From positions 620,001-684,000 of the forward strand of contig NZ_CP024968.1 in NCBI RefSeq assembly GCF_002804245.1: DNA of 64,000 nucleotides, read 5' to 3'. The notes below the pieces were generated by a model. The model was not told the DNA's origin. It did no database searches and saw only the letters and a list, made by a program, of their open reading frames with translations. A program made the position numbers and the translations under genes. Shown piece by piece: positions 42,213 through 52,718 of the stretch. This DNA is from Mesoplasma coleopterae. GTDB taxonomy: Bacteria > Bacillota_I > Bacilli_A > Mycoplasmatales > Mycoplasmataceae. Numbering within the stretch: the stretch's first letter is position 1; each line of letters starts with the position of its first letter.

Positions 42213-43038
42213 ATTCTTCTACCTCTTCTATTCTTTTTAAAATTGATTCATCAGCTAACGCTTCAGAAGTGAATCTAAATTCCAATGTGTCATTTTTTTG
42301 GTTAATAACTGCAACTTGATGTCTAACCATATCTAATACAGCTAAGAAAGTGGAAATTAAGTTAATTAAATTTAATTCATATCCACTAATAACTTCTTCA
42401 AGTTTTCATTCTTTGTGTCTGTTTGTTTTCATAACATCAACAATTGTTCTAGCAATTACTTGTGGAGAAATAATTTCATTTTGAATTGGTGCGTATGCAT
42501 CTTCTAAAAGCATGTTTTCATCATATTCAAAATCTTCATCAAAATTTTGTGCTCTTTGCAATATAGATTCAAAGATTTCAGCAAATTCATCAATACCTAT
42601 ATTTAAAGGATCAACCATTAATTCATCATTTCTGTCAGCAATTGATTGAACAAATGATTTTTTAGTTTTTGGTTTTGAATAAGTGTTTAAATATTCTTCT
42701 TGCTTATTATAAAAATACTCACTAACTTCTTTAATTTGTCCATATTGATTAATTTGTTCAAGCAAATCTTCAAACATAAACTCATCTTGCAATTCTTCTT
42801 CATCTTTTGGAAGCAAAATTCTTGATTTCATTTCAATCATTTGAGCTGCCATAACTAAGTATTCACTTGCTAATTCAATGTCTAATTTTTGTTGGCTTTC
42901 AATGTATTTTAAATACTGATCAATTATTTCACTTAAGTTAATTTCGAAAATATCAATTTTTTTATCCTTAACCATATTTCATAACAAGTCTAAAGGACCT
43001 GAGAAATTGGAAATATTTAGTTCGTCTCAATGTTGCAT
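42205..43038 (-). CDS. scpA: Segregation and condensation protein A
   Basis: Kleisin subunit joining the two SMC heads. The 277-aa protein starts MQHWDELNISNFSGPLDLLW, which matches the ScpA lead F.GPLDLLL, continues KKIDIFEINLSEIIDQYL and YLVMAAQMIEMKSRILLP, and ends with the C-terminal winged helix (TFLAVLDMVRHQVAVINQ). Two early UGA Trp codons hide the true start in standard code. The ATG at 43036-43038 has a GGAG site. Confidence 0.93.
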
Positions 43039-43100
43039 GTTATTTCTCCTTAGTTATTTATTATTTTATAATAAATTGACCCTTTTTTCCTATTTATTAA

Positions 43101-43157
43101 CTTGATTTAACTTTATTAACTTGATTTAACTTTATTAACTTGATTTAACTTTATTAA
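43101..43157. repeat. Three tandem copies of a 19-bp repeat at a gene end
   Basis: Perfect triplication of CTTGATTTAACTTTATTAA at 43101-43119, 43120-43138 and 43139-43157. It spans the 3' end and stop codon of the HEPN-like gene and the gap before scpA. Since 19 is not a multiple of three, each copy gain or loss shifts the C-terminal frame. Confidence 0.9.
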
Positions 43158-43967
43158 TTTTATTAACTCGTCATCATTTTTTAAATCTCTATGCATTTGA
43201 ATTAATGTTCTTGATACTAAAATAAAAAGTAATTCAGTTTCTAACGCTATATTGTATTTTGATTTGGGATCTGTGAAAGAGTGTTCAAGATTATTTCTTA
43301 ACTTTCTAATATAATGGAAAGATACAGACTTGTTTAATGTTTTTAAATATTCAGCAAATGCTAATTTTCTAACTGTTGTTTTAAATAAAGGCATTGATAC
43401 AGAATCGAAATCTTTTGTAAAAATATAATTGCTCTTTATGTCAATGGTTTTAAGGTTATACTTGTTAACAAGAAAAACATTAATAAACATTAATTTATCA
43501 AAAATTGAATACAAGTATTTATATATTACTAACTGATCATGAAATTCTAATTCATTGACTGCAAAGCGTTCATTAACACTATCATAATACTTATTTTTTG
43601 TTGATTTGTTTATGTAATAATTAACAATCATTTTAATTTCTGAATAAATATAAAAATTAAAAAAGTAGTTTTTAATTGTCATTAATGAAAGCAGAGTTTT
43701 TAAAAGATATAAAAACTCGTGAGTATCTTTTGTTGAAGGAATAATTTTATTTGGCTTTATGTCGATTTCAAGAATTCGATTATTTTTAATTAAATTAATA
43801 TTTAATCTATGAGAAATTGTTGAATCTTTTAAAATTACTTCATCAATCATATTACCTATAAAAAATAATATATCATCAGCTTCAGACTGTTTAATTCTTT
43901 TGTTTTTAACAATTTTAATTAATTGCTTTATTTTTTCACAATGCTCATTAAGCTTTAATTCATTCAT
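43116..43967 (-). CDS. HEPN-like protein (Rx4H motif), mollicute-specific
   Basis: A 283-aa helical protein with no UGA codon. The segment LRNNLEHSF (Arg224 to His229) matches the R-N-x3-H core of HEPN-domain ribonucleases, embedded in helices as expected. HEPN proteins act in anti-phage defence, toxin-antitoxin systems and RNA processing. The N-terminal 130 residues are not recognised. It is the last of the argS, MFS-like and 189-aa genes and ends inside 19-bp tandem repeats. The motif is short, so assignment is tentative. Confidence 0.6.
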   Translation of the reverse strand: MNELKLNEHCEKIKQLIKIVKNKRIKQSEADDILFFIGNMIDEVILKDSTISHRLNINLIKNNRILEIDIKPNKIIPSTKDTHEFLYLLKTLLSLMTIKNYFFNFYIYSEIKMIVNYYINKSTKNKYYDSVNERFAVNELEFHDQLVIYKYLYSIFDKLMFINVFLVNKYNLKTIDIKSNYIFTKDFDSVSMPLFKTTVRKLAFAEYLKTLNKSVSFHYIRKLRNNLEHSFTDPKSKYNIALETELLFILVSRTLIQMHRDLKNDDELIKLIKLNQVNKVKSS

Positions 43968-43987
43968 ATAATTTCTCCCTTCTTGTT

Positions 43988-44557
43988 TTATTTAGTCATT
44001 ACTTCAAATACATTTGCATGTCATTTATATATTTTTATAAAAATTTCATTTTGTTCTCTGAAAAATTCCTTAACAACTTCACCAGTTATTTTATTTTGTA
44101 GTTGAGGATTTTCATTGATTAGTTTTTCATTTGAAAATATTTCAACTTGATTTCTTATTCATTTAACTAATTTAGAGGCATGTTCTTTTTCTTCTTTTGT
44201 TAAAGTCTTTTTATTGTATTTTATTTCAAATTCATCTTTTAAGTTTGAATTTAATGTTTGATAATGAATAACTTCTTTAAACATCGTTTCTCTTATAGCT
44301 TCTTTAAATTTTTCTGAAAAATTTACTATTTCATTTTGTTCTATAAATAACATTCCAAATAAATCAGATTGTTTAACAAATTCATGATCATTATATGTTG
44401 CTATTTTATTTACTGTCGATTCAAACTTAGTTAAAAGATTTTCGCTTATTTTTAACTTATTTTTACTTTCAAAATACTTAATAAAATCACGAAAAACTTT
44501 ATTATTTAGCTCTTCATTAATTTTAATCTCACTTAATTTTTCTAAATTGTTTTTCAT
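43988..44557 (-). CDS. Hypothetical 189-aa protein
   Basis: Acidic and basic residues alternate in a helical pattern (KLSEIKINEELNNKVFRDF, KKTLTKEEKEHASKLVKW). There is no membrane segment or signal, and no family was recognised. Two UGA Trp codons lie near the end. It lies nine bases after the MFS-like gene behind a GGAGG site and 20 bases ahead of the HEPN-like gene, so the two unknown proteins are probably made together. A partner or antitoxin relation is possible but has no direct support. Confidence 0.68.
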
Positions 44558-44566
44558 GATTCCTCC

Positions 44567-46051
44567 TTATTCAATAATGATTCTTGAATTAATTTTTTTC
44601 TCCACAGATTGTTTTTCATATTCTGAAAAAATGTGTTTTATGTTTGTATAATCAATAAACTCTGCAATCACTTGATCTATTCATAATACTGTTAAGAATA
44701 AATAAATACTATTTATAAAGAATAAAGCTGCAGCCATTATTCTAATAACTTTTTTTAAGTTTTTTACAAATGCAATAATATTTTCAATATTTGTTTCAGT
44801 TATGATTGATTGAATTGATTGATATGTAAATAATCCTGTTTTTGTATAAATAATAGAATTAAAAATAAAAATAACTGAAAATTGTCCAAGTAGTAATGCT
44901 GAAGCTATAAAGCCTGTAACTGGTATACCTTTTGATGCACGATAGTTTCACATAATTGCAAAACCAAATCACATGTAGAATAAAACAAAATATGCAGATC
45001 CAAAAATTAAGTTGGAAATAATTATTCATACTGAATTAATAACAAATGTTGAAATTAACAGTGTTAAACCTGAAATAACAATTAATGCAAAAATTAAATT
45101 TTTTACACCTATTTTAGGTAACATAATTTTATATAATGTATATCCTATTGCAAACTGACCTAAAATAAATAATACTTGGTATTTTCTATCTAATGTTTCA
45201 AGTCATTCTACACTATCATTACCAATTTTTGAATTGGCAACAAAATACATTCTAAATATTGGGGATTGTACAAAACCATAAATAATACCTAATATCAAAG
45301 TAAGTATGATTAATTTTACCAATGTTGATTTTGAATATTTTATTAATTCTTCTTTTAAAACTAGTCTGAATTCTCCGATTTTATTTTTATTTTCTGAACC
45401 ATTTTTAAAACTAATTAATAATGACAGTAACAAAAGAATAACTACTAAAATATTTAAAACAATTATTTTATCTGTAACAAAATAATTCATATTTAAAATT
45501 CAGTTACCTATAAAAGTTGCAAATGTAATTACAAATCCAATAGCGAATGAAACTTTTAAGGCAAATAGTCTATTATATTTTTGTTCATTTAAATATAAGA
45601 AATATAAACTCTGTGATGAAATACTAATACCTAATATAATTGCTTGTAAGATAATTATTATTTTAAATCAAACCGCATCATTTGAAGGGATCAATAATAA
45701 CATAGATGCAATAATTGAAGCTAAAATTGAAGCTCTTATTCAAATATTTCTGCTTTTTATTTTTCCTGTTATTCATGTTGCAACAGGTTTAAGTAAAATT
45801 GCAAACAACATTGAACTACCAAACAATAGTAAAATTACAACCGTTGCTGATGGCATTTTATGAAATGCTTCAGTTAATATGTTTGAGTTTTCCTGAATTA
45901 AGATTGCATTAATAACTCAAACAATCAATGTTTGAATATAAAACCAAAATAACTTCTTTTCAAAATTTTGTTTTTTATAAATAAAATATAAAAAGGCCAA
46001 TCCTAAAATAATAATTAAAGGAACTACAAAAATTAAATCTCAATTATTCAT
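44567..46051 (-). CDS. MFS-like membrane transporter
   Basis: A 494-aa polytopic protein with about 12 hydrophobic segments and a central charged loop (KNGSENKNKIGEFR) dividing two halves, as in major facilitator transporters. No substrate motif is visible. Many Trp are UGA. It starts one base after the argS stop. The C-terminal tail ends EYEKQSVEKKINSRIIIE. It could be a sugar or nucleoside carrier; the family assignment is by architecture only. Confidence 0.62.
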
Positions 46052-46052
46052 A

Positions 46053-47714
46053 TTACATTGTTTCTAAAGCACTAACACCAATAACAGTAAATGCATTAGT
46101 TAATACTTGTAAAACTGCTAAAACTAATCCTAGTCTTGCTTCACTTATTGGTAAATCTTTTTCATCAAGAATTTTTGTATCAGCATAGTATGAATGAAAT
46201 TGCTTACATATAGTTTGAATGTATTCACAAATCAATTGTGGTGCTCTATTCTTAGCTGCCATTTGAATTACTTGGTTAAAATTATCTAAAGTTAATAATA
46301 ATTCTACTTCTTTTTTATTTGATAATAAATTTGTTTCTTCTAAATTAGCTTTAATATTTTTTTGTTCAGCTTGATTTAAAATTGAATGACATCTTGCTGT
46401 TGCATATTGTGCATAGTAAACTGGGTTAGTTGCATTTTTTTGTTGAACTAGGTCTAAGTCTAAGTCCATATGTGAACTACTTGATTTAGATGCTAACATA
46501 TATCTTAAAGCATCTTTTCCAACCATTTCCATAATATCAACTAATCAAACAGCAGTTCCTTTTCTTTTACTCATTTTGTATTCTTGACCGTCCTTGATCA
46601 ATCTTACCATTTGTACCATTTCAATTTCTAAAATGTCTGGATTATGACCTAATAATTGTAAACCAGCTCTCATTCTTTGAATATAACCATGGTGGTCTCC
46701 ACCTCAAATATTAATTAGTACATCAGCTTTGGTTCTATCAATTCTGATATTATGTGTTGCTAAATCTGGAACAATGTAAGTTAAGGAACCATCTTTTTTA
46801 ATTAACACACGATCTTTGTCATCACCAAATTCAGTTGTTTTTAATCATAAAGCTCCATCAGCTTCATAAATTGCATTTTTTTCTTTGTACTCTTCTAAAA
46901 GTTTTTCAATTTGATTTGTATCATACATTTCTTGTTCACTTGAATAGTGATCAATTACAACTCCAAAATCTTTTAATTGTTTTTTAATTTCAGCTAAGAA
47001 ATATTCTGTAGCTTCTTTTCTAAAAATTTGATGAACTTCAGGATCAGAAATTGCAGTTTCTGTAAAAGTTAAATTTTTAAATTTATCTCCATATTTTTCA
47101 ATCATAGTATTAGCTAAATCATCATAGAAAGTTCCACCATAAGTATTAGCTGGTTTTTCCGCTTCAATTCCCAGTGCTCATAGATAATGAACAAAAACAG
47201 TAACAGCTAAAATATTAATTTGATTTCCTGCATCATTTGTATAATATTCAGTTTGCACTTCATAACCATCAAATTTTAAAACTTCTTCTAATACAGAACC
47301 AGTTACAGCATTTCTTGCATGCCCAACGTGTAAATATCCTGTAGGATTTGCTGAAACATATTCAATATTTATAATTTTATTTTTACTTTTATTTTTACCA
47401 TATGCTTCTTTTAAAGTTGTTATGTTTTTAATAGTTCTTGAAAGCAATTCTGTTTTTACTTTAATATTAATAAAACCAGGTCCTGCTATTTCAATTTGAT
47501 CATAATAATCTTTTTGCATTAATTCTTCTTTAATAGTTTCTGCTAATTGAACCGGATTTTGTTTTAGTTCTTTTGCACTCATTAAGGCAAGAGTTGTAGA
47601 AAAATGACTATCAATATTATTTTTGTTTATTTCAACAATTGGTTCCTTTGTTATATTCATTTTTTTAGTTATTGCTTTTAAATCCTCTTTAACGATATTA
47701 ATTATGTTATTCAT
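46053..47714 (-). CDS. argS: Arginyl-tRNA synthetase
   Basis: Charges tRNA-Arg. The 553 aa include the N-terminal additional domain, the class I signature [17 protein letters not shown] (HxGH), [18 protein letters not shown] and the KMSKR loop ([10 protein letters not shown]), followed by the DALR-type C-terminal domain ending [15 protein letters not shown] Trp residues are frequent. Start is the ATG behind GAAAGGGAAA. Confidence 0.96.
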
Positions 47715-47732
47715 TTTGTTTCCCTTTCTAAG

Positions 47733-47757
47733 GAAAAAACATTTGCTGAACAAATGT
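47733..47757 (-). terminator. Terminator of pyrH-frr
   Basis: Minus-strand AACATTTG-TTCAG-CAAATGTT followed by TTTTCC, a few bases after the frr stop. Confidence 0.85.
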
Positions 47758-47764
47758 TTTATCT

Positions 47765-48310
47765 CTATATTGACATTAATTCTTTTTCTTTAATTTTTGA
47801 TATCTCATCTAATTTTTTGATATTTGAATCTGTTAATTTTTGCACGTCAGTTTCAATGCCTTTAACAACATCTTCACTAATTGATTTATCTTTTTTAGCT
47901 GCATCAATTGAATCTCTACGTATATTTCTAATACGCACTTTAAAGTTTTCTAATTCTTTATTCATTTTTTTAACTAAGTCTTTTCTAATTTCTTCTGTTA
48001 ATGCAGGAATATTAATTCTTACAACTTCAGCATCAGAAACTGGATTTAAATTTAAATCTGATTTGTTGATTGCAGCCACTACTTCTTGAATTAAACTTTT
48101 ATCTCAAGGTTTAATTACTAATAGTTGAGGTTCTGGTGTTGAGATTTGTGCAGTTTGGTTAACTGGTGTTGGAGTTCCATAGTAATTAACCATAACTTTA
48201 TCTAACATTGTAGCACTTGCTCTACCTGTTCTAATTGTTTTAATGTGATCTTGTCACGCAGCAACTGTTTCTTCCATTTGTTGTTCTGCTAATAATAAAA
48301 TTTCATCCAT
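47765..48310 (-). CDS. frr: Ribosome recycling factor
   Basis: Splits post-termination ribosomes together with EF-G. The 181 aa read [20 protein letters not shown] at the start, [17 protein letters not shown] in the small domain, then [25 protein letters not shown] in the helical bundle. The two UGA Trp codons lie in the N-terminal third. It follows pyrH by 11 bases, the standard Firmicutes arrangement. Confidence 0.96.
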
Positions 48311-48321
48311 ATTTATTTCCC

Positions 48322-49038
48322 CTATTCTTCTATAATTGTTGATTCTAAAGAACCTTCCATAACTTTAATAATGTTATTTGGTCCTTGCATGTCAAATACT
48401 TCGATTGGAAGTTTTGCATCTTTTGCTAATGTTGCTGCTGTTAAATCCATTACACGTAATTGTTTATCAGCTATTTCACGATGAGTTAATTTTTCATAAA
48501 ATTTCGCATTAGAATTTAAGTTTGGATCTGAATCATAAACTCCTTTAACTCCATTTTTTGCCATTAATACTGCATCAGCATCAATTTCGATTGCACGAAT
48601 TACTGAATTAGTATCTGTTGTAAAGTAAGCGAATCCTGTACCTCCAACAAAAATTGAAATGTAACCTTCATTCATTTTTAATCTAGCTCTTTTAAAGTTA
48701 TAATCATCTGTCACTGTTTCAATTGGTAAAGATGAATAAACATTAACTTTGTCATAGCCTAAACGTTTGATAGTTGATTCTAAAGCTAGACCATTCATAA
48801 CTGTTGCTAACATTCCCATGTAATCAGCGTTGATTTGTGGCATGTCAATATCAGTTCCAAGTTTACCTCTTCAGATATTTCCTCCACCAATAACAATTCC
48901 TAATTTTAATCCATTTTTTGCTAATTCAACAATTTGTTTAGCAATGTCTTCCAATTTTTCTTTGTTGTAAATTTCATTTTCACTTTTTAAAGCTTCACCA
49001 CTAAGTTTTAATAAAACTGTACTATATTTATATTTCAT
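48322..49038 (-). CDS. pyrH: UMP kinase
   Basis: Converts UMP to UDP. The 238-aa amino-acid-kinase-fold enzyme has LLKLSGEALK, VIGGGNIWRGK, the ADYMGMLATVMNGLAL segment, VGGTGFAYFTTDT and KNGVKGVYDSDPN. Its start is at 49036-49038. It stands upstream of frr, and the spacing suggests a two-gene operon. Confidence 0.96.
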
Positions 49039-49084
49039 TTAAAATACCTCATTCATCTTATTTATTATACCCAAAAACACTAAT

Positions 49085-49110
49085 AAAAAAAGTATTCATA
49101 ATTGAATACT
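49085..49110 (-). terminator. Terminator after the 106-aa membrane gene
   Basis: Minus-strand AGTATTCA-ATTA-TGAATACT followed by seven T, ten bases downstream of the stop. Confidence 0.87.
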
Positions 49111-49120
49111 TAGCAATATA

Positions 49121-49441
49121 TTATGTCTTACAAACGTTTTCTTGTTTGTTGTTAAAAAATAATAAATATATTATTAAAATAATACTCAAACTTTCTAATG
49201 ATAAAGTTAGTCAGTTTAATAAAACCCAAGTATTATAAAGTAAATTCATAGAAATTATAGTGTAGATAAATAATATTATTGAAATTACCAATAGAATAAT
49301 AGCACTTCAAAAATTGATTATTATTTTTTTACTTTTATTAGTCTTTATCTTTATAATATTAAAAATTGATACATATAAACCAATAACAACAATAAATAGA
49401 GCACTAATTATTTGAATGATTTCTATTGCAGAGTATTTCAT
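49121..49441 (-). CDS. Small three-helix membrane protein
   Basis: A 106-aa frame with three hydrophobic segments (about residues 8-29, 44-65 and 75-97) and short Lys-rich loops; it ends NNKQENVCKT. UGA Trp codons are used twice and TGG once. Start ATG lies two bases from the stop of the polysaccharide deacetylase gene, so the pair are probably co-transcribed. No family was recognised. Confidence 0.65.
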
Positions 49442-49443
49442 AA

Positions 49444-50184
49444 TTAACTACCTAACTTTCCATAATTTTGATAATAATGATTTGTATTTTGCGTAAAGTT
49501 AGCAAACTTATATCCTTCACTTTGTAATGTTTCTAAAAATTCTGGTAGTCAAACTTTTGCATATTCTCTTGTGTGCGCAACTAGTATTTTTCCATTTGAT
49601 AAATGTGAATAATATTGTTTTAATATTTTGTCTTTCCCTGTTTCTTCTCCTAAATAATCTGTTCCTAAATATCCTCTAACTCAATAAGGATTACCAACTT
49701 TTTTCTGAACATAACCTAAACCCCTATAGTATTGTAAATAAGGCATTCTTATAGGTATATCTTTAGTTTCAATTGAAATTCCATTTTGTTCATATATACC
49801 TTTGATTAAATTATTAACATCATTTAGTTCTTTAACAAGTTGTGTTTGATTGTTTGTATATTTATTATGATAATATGAATGATTTCCTAAGGAATGTCCA
49901 TCTTTTATCATTCTGTCAACAACTTTTTTAATTCCTGGATCACTATCATATTTTTCCAAATTGACACCTGTCATAAAAAATGTAGCCTTAACGTTATATT
50001 GATCCAAAATATTCATTATTTCTCAATCTTCAGTTGCAGATGGCCCATCATCAAATGTTAGCATTAAAACTTTTTCTTTTGTTACAATTTTGCCAACTTC
50101 TTTATTACTTTTAAATGAAGATAAACTAAAAATAAAACCTGCAAGTATTGTAAAAACGATTAATATTTTAATTGATTTTTTCAT
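49444..50184 (-). CDS. Polysaccharide deacetylase (NodB/CE4 family), exported
   Basis: A 246-aa protein with an N-terminal signal or anchor (MKKSIKILIVFTILAGFIFS). The CE4 motifs are present: TFDDGPS with catalytic base Asp45 and metal Asp46, ATFFMTG, and GNHSYYH giving metal ligands His102 and His106. The later RMPYLQYYRG and LVAHTRE segments resemble motifs 3 and 5. The family removes acetyl groups from N-acetylglucosamine polymers. As the cell has no peptidoglycan, a capsular or host glycan is the likely target. Confidence 0.88.
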
Positions 50185-50201
50185 AATATATTTTCCTTTT
50201 T

Positions 50202-50225
50202 AAAAAGCACTCATGGGAGTGCTTT
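50202..50225 (-). terminator. Terminator after the 186-aa membrane gene
   Basis: Minus-strand hairpin AAAGCACTC-CCAT-GAGTGCTTT followed by a short T/A tract, just after the stop codon upstream. Confidence 0.8.
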
Positions 50226-50228
50226 AAG

Positions 50229-50789
50229 TTATTTATTTCTAATTGTTTTATTATGATATGCTAATGCATCTTCACTATCAACTTTAATACCTGTGATTTT
50301 TTCATCAAAGAATGACGCATCAACCATTTTTGTACTAAATTTAACTTTTTTGACTACTCTTTTACCTTGTTTATAAAAAACAAAAATATTTGGTGTTCTA
50401 GTATCACTAATAATTTTAACAATGTTTTTATTATCTATTTTTTCTCCAATTAAGTTGATTGATTCTTTTGTTAAAGCAACCCCATAGTATGGGATAAAAA
50501 AGAACAATGAAATAACTGAAGCAGCAATACAAATCATTCCAATAATTGTTGTTATCATTGCACCTGTATTTGAATTTAAAATATCTGGTTTGTAAATGAC
50601 TGCAGTAACAATTCCCATAATTTCAGCAATTGAAATTAAAGAAACAGTAATGATTGGTAAAATTAAACCATATTTTTTTGACTTAGTATCAATTTTTTTA
50701 AATTGGTAATAGTAGAATGTAAGTGTTAATAATAATAGTGATGAAATACCAATTAACACAATGCTCATAATTAAAAATTTTGAACTCAT
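50229..50789 (-). CDS. Hypothetical membrane protein (186 aa)
   Basis: Three hydrophobic segments (about residues 5-27, 42-65 and 75-103) are followed by a soluble C-terminal domain of about 80 residues with alternating beta-type sequence (NIFVFYKQGKRVVKKVKF). No UGA codon. It begins two bases after tsf and is probably co-transcribed with rpsB-tsf. It resembles bacterial membrane PH-like proteins in layout, but this is not firm. Confidence 0.7.
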   Translation of the reverse strand: MSSKFLIMSIVLIGISSLLLLTLTFYYYQFKKIDTKSKKYGLILPIITVSLISIAEIMGIVTAVIYKPDILNSNTGAMITTIIGMICIAASVISLFFFIPYYGVALTKESINLIGEKIDNKNIVKIISDTRTPNIFVFYKQGKRVVKKVKFSTKMVDASFFDEKITGIKVDSEDALAYHNKTIRNK

Positions 50790-50791
50790 AA

Positions 50792-51685
50792 TTAGTTACC
50801 TAATTGAGCAGCTACTTCACTTGCAAAGTCAGTAACTACTTTTTCAATTCCTTCTCCAACTTCATATCTAATCATGTCAATTAAAGTCACTTTTTTAGAT
50901 TCTAAGAATTGTCCTACTTTGAAACTTTCATCAACAACATATTGTTGGTCTACTAAACTAATTTCTGATAAACGTTTTGATAATTTTCCTTTTAAAATGT
51001 TTTCTAAAACATTTTCAGGTTTACCTTGTAATTTTGGATCTTCTTTAGCCTCAGCTTTGATGATGCTAAACTCTGATTCTTTAAATTCAGCAGGAATTTC
51101 TTCCATACTTTTGTATTGTGGACTCATTGCTGCCACGTGCATAGCTAAGTTATATGCATCTGATGCATCAAGAGTTCCTTTAAAGTTTAATACAACTGAA
51201 ACTCTTTTGTTTGCATGGTTGTATAAAGTAGTTGTGTTTCCAGCTTCTTTTGCAATTAAAGTAAATCTTCTTAATTGAATTTTTTCTCCAATTGTTGCTG
51301 TAGCATTTACTAATACTTGTTCAATTGTTTCACCTGAATTTGTTGTTAATGCTAATCCTTCTTCTAAAGTTTTCGCATCTGATGCCAATAATACATTAGC
51401 AATTTCATCAATTAAGCTGATGAATTTTTCGTTTTGAGCAACGAAGTCAGTTTCTGAGTTAACTTCAAGAATAACAACTTTTTTGTCATCTTCTTTAGCT
51501 AAAGATACACCTTCAGCAGCTACACGGTCTGATTTTTTAGCAGCTTTTGCTAATCCGTTTTCTCTTAATCAAACGATAGCGTCATCGATGTTTCCATCTG
51601 TTGCTTCTAATGCTTTTTTACAGTCCATCATACCAGCTTGTGTAATTTCTCTTAATTCTTTAATTAATTGTGCGTTTACAGCCAT
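50792..51685 (-). CDS. tsf: Elongation factor Ts
   Basis: Guanine-nucleotide exchange factor for EF-Tu. The 297-aa protein starts [20 protein letters not shown], with the UBA-like domain and the TDFVAQN exchange motif. A UGA Trp (VWLRENG... in the family position) breaks it early. The C-terminal domain ends SEVAAQLGN. It lies 34 bases downstream of rpsB. Confidence 0.96.
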
Positions 51686-51719
51686 ATATGTTTTCTCCTT
51701 TTGTTTTTAGTTTATTTTA

Positions 51720-52520
51720 TTAGTTATTTGTTTTTTCAGGTCTATTTCAACTTCTGTTGTTTGAGTAGTTATTTTCGCCTTCTGTTCTTTCACGTTTAAC
51801 AACAACTGTTTTTAAAACTGAAGGTGCTAATTTTAAGTTAGCTCCATCAGCGAATGCGTCAACTAAAGCGTTGATCATAATATTTACTGATTCTTGTAAA
51901 TCATCGTTTGCAGGAATTGGTAAAGTTACGATATCTGGATCAACGTTTGTGTCACATAGTCCGATTACTGGAATGTTTAATTTAATTGCTTCTTTAACAG
52001 CAATTTCATCTGATTTAGGATCTACAACAATTAATGCAGCAGGTAATTTACGCATTTGTTTGATTCCACCTAATGATTTTTCTAAGTTAGCTTTTTCTTT
52101 TAAAATTAAGATTTGTTCTTTTTTAGTTCTTAAAGCTAATTGTCCATTTTTTTCTGATTCTTCAATTTCTCATAAAGCTTTGATTCTTTTTACGATTGTT
52201 TTGAAGTTTGTTAAAGTTCCACCTAATCATCTTTGGTTAACGTAGTAGTTACCTGATCTTAATGCAGCTTCTTTAACAGCTAATTTAGCTGAACGTCTTG
52301 TTCCTACGAATAAAACTTTTTCACCTTTAGCCCCGATTGATTGAACTAATTTTTCAGCTTGTCTTAATTGAATTAAAGTTTTTTCTAAGTCAATTACGTG
52401 GTTTTTTGATTTTGACCCATAAATAAATGGTGCCATTTTTGGATTTCATCTTTTTGTTTGGTGACCATATTGAACACCAGCAGCAGATAATTCATCTCTT
52501 GTTACTTCTTTGTATGCCAT
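51720..52520 (-). CDS. rpsB: Ribosomal protein S2
   Basis: Small-subunit protein of 266 aa: [21 protein letters not shown], the RRSAKLAVKEAA segment, NQRWLGGTLTNFKT, and PAALIVVDPKSDEIAVKEA. Several UGA Trp codons occur, including two in conserved motifs. The C-terminal tail (NNYSNNRSWNRPEKTNN) is rich in Asn. A structured leader lies upstream and may mediate autoregulation by S2. Confidence 0.96.
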
Positions 52521-52556
52521 GTTTGTACTCCTTCTTTTTTGTATTTGTTAGGCTTC

Positions 52557-52621
52557 CAAGTGATTCGAACACTACCACCCTTTTTACTAATTTGGGCACT
52601 GGGTAAATGAATTCTCACTTG
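52557..52621 (-). promoter_or_regulatory. Structured rpsB leader, candidate S2 autoregulatory element
   Basis: On the minus strand, CAAGTGA (5' side) and TCACTTG (3' side) form a perfect 7-bp closing stem around about 50 bases containing ACCC/GGGT pairing and GGTGGTAGTGTTCGAA. It is unusually GC-rich for an untranslated region and sits 37 bases ahead of the rpsB start, where ribosomal protein leaders occur. S2 binding is inferred. Confidence 0.55.
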
Positions 52622-52672
52622 TGATTGAATATCTATTAATTTTGTTAAATAATCAACTTATAAAATTATAGC

Positions 52673-52700
52673 AAAAAAAGCCCAATTTTTAAAGGACTTT
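52673..52700 (-). terminator. Terminator of the flippase-like gene
   Basis: Minus-strand AAAGTCC-TTTAAAAATT-GGGCTTT followed by five T, shortly after the stop codon at 52719. Confidence 0.82.
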
Positions 52701-52718
52701 TATTTTTAAGATATGTAG

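Noticed and set aside
52557-52600. tRNA-like piece with a GTTCGAATC T-loop-style sequence
   Set aside because: No acceptor, D-arm or anticodon arm can be built; the bases fit a leader structure before rpsB.
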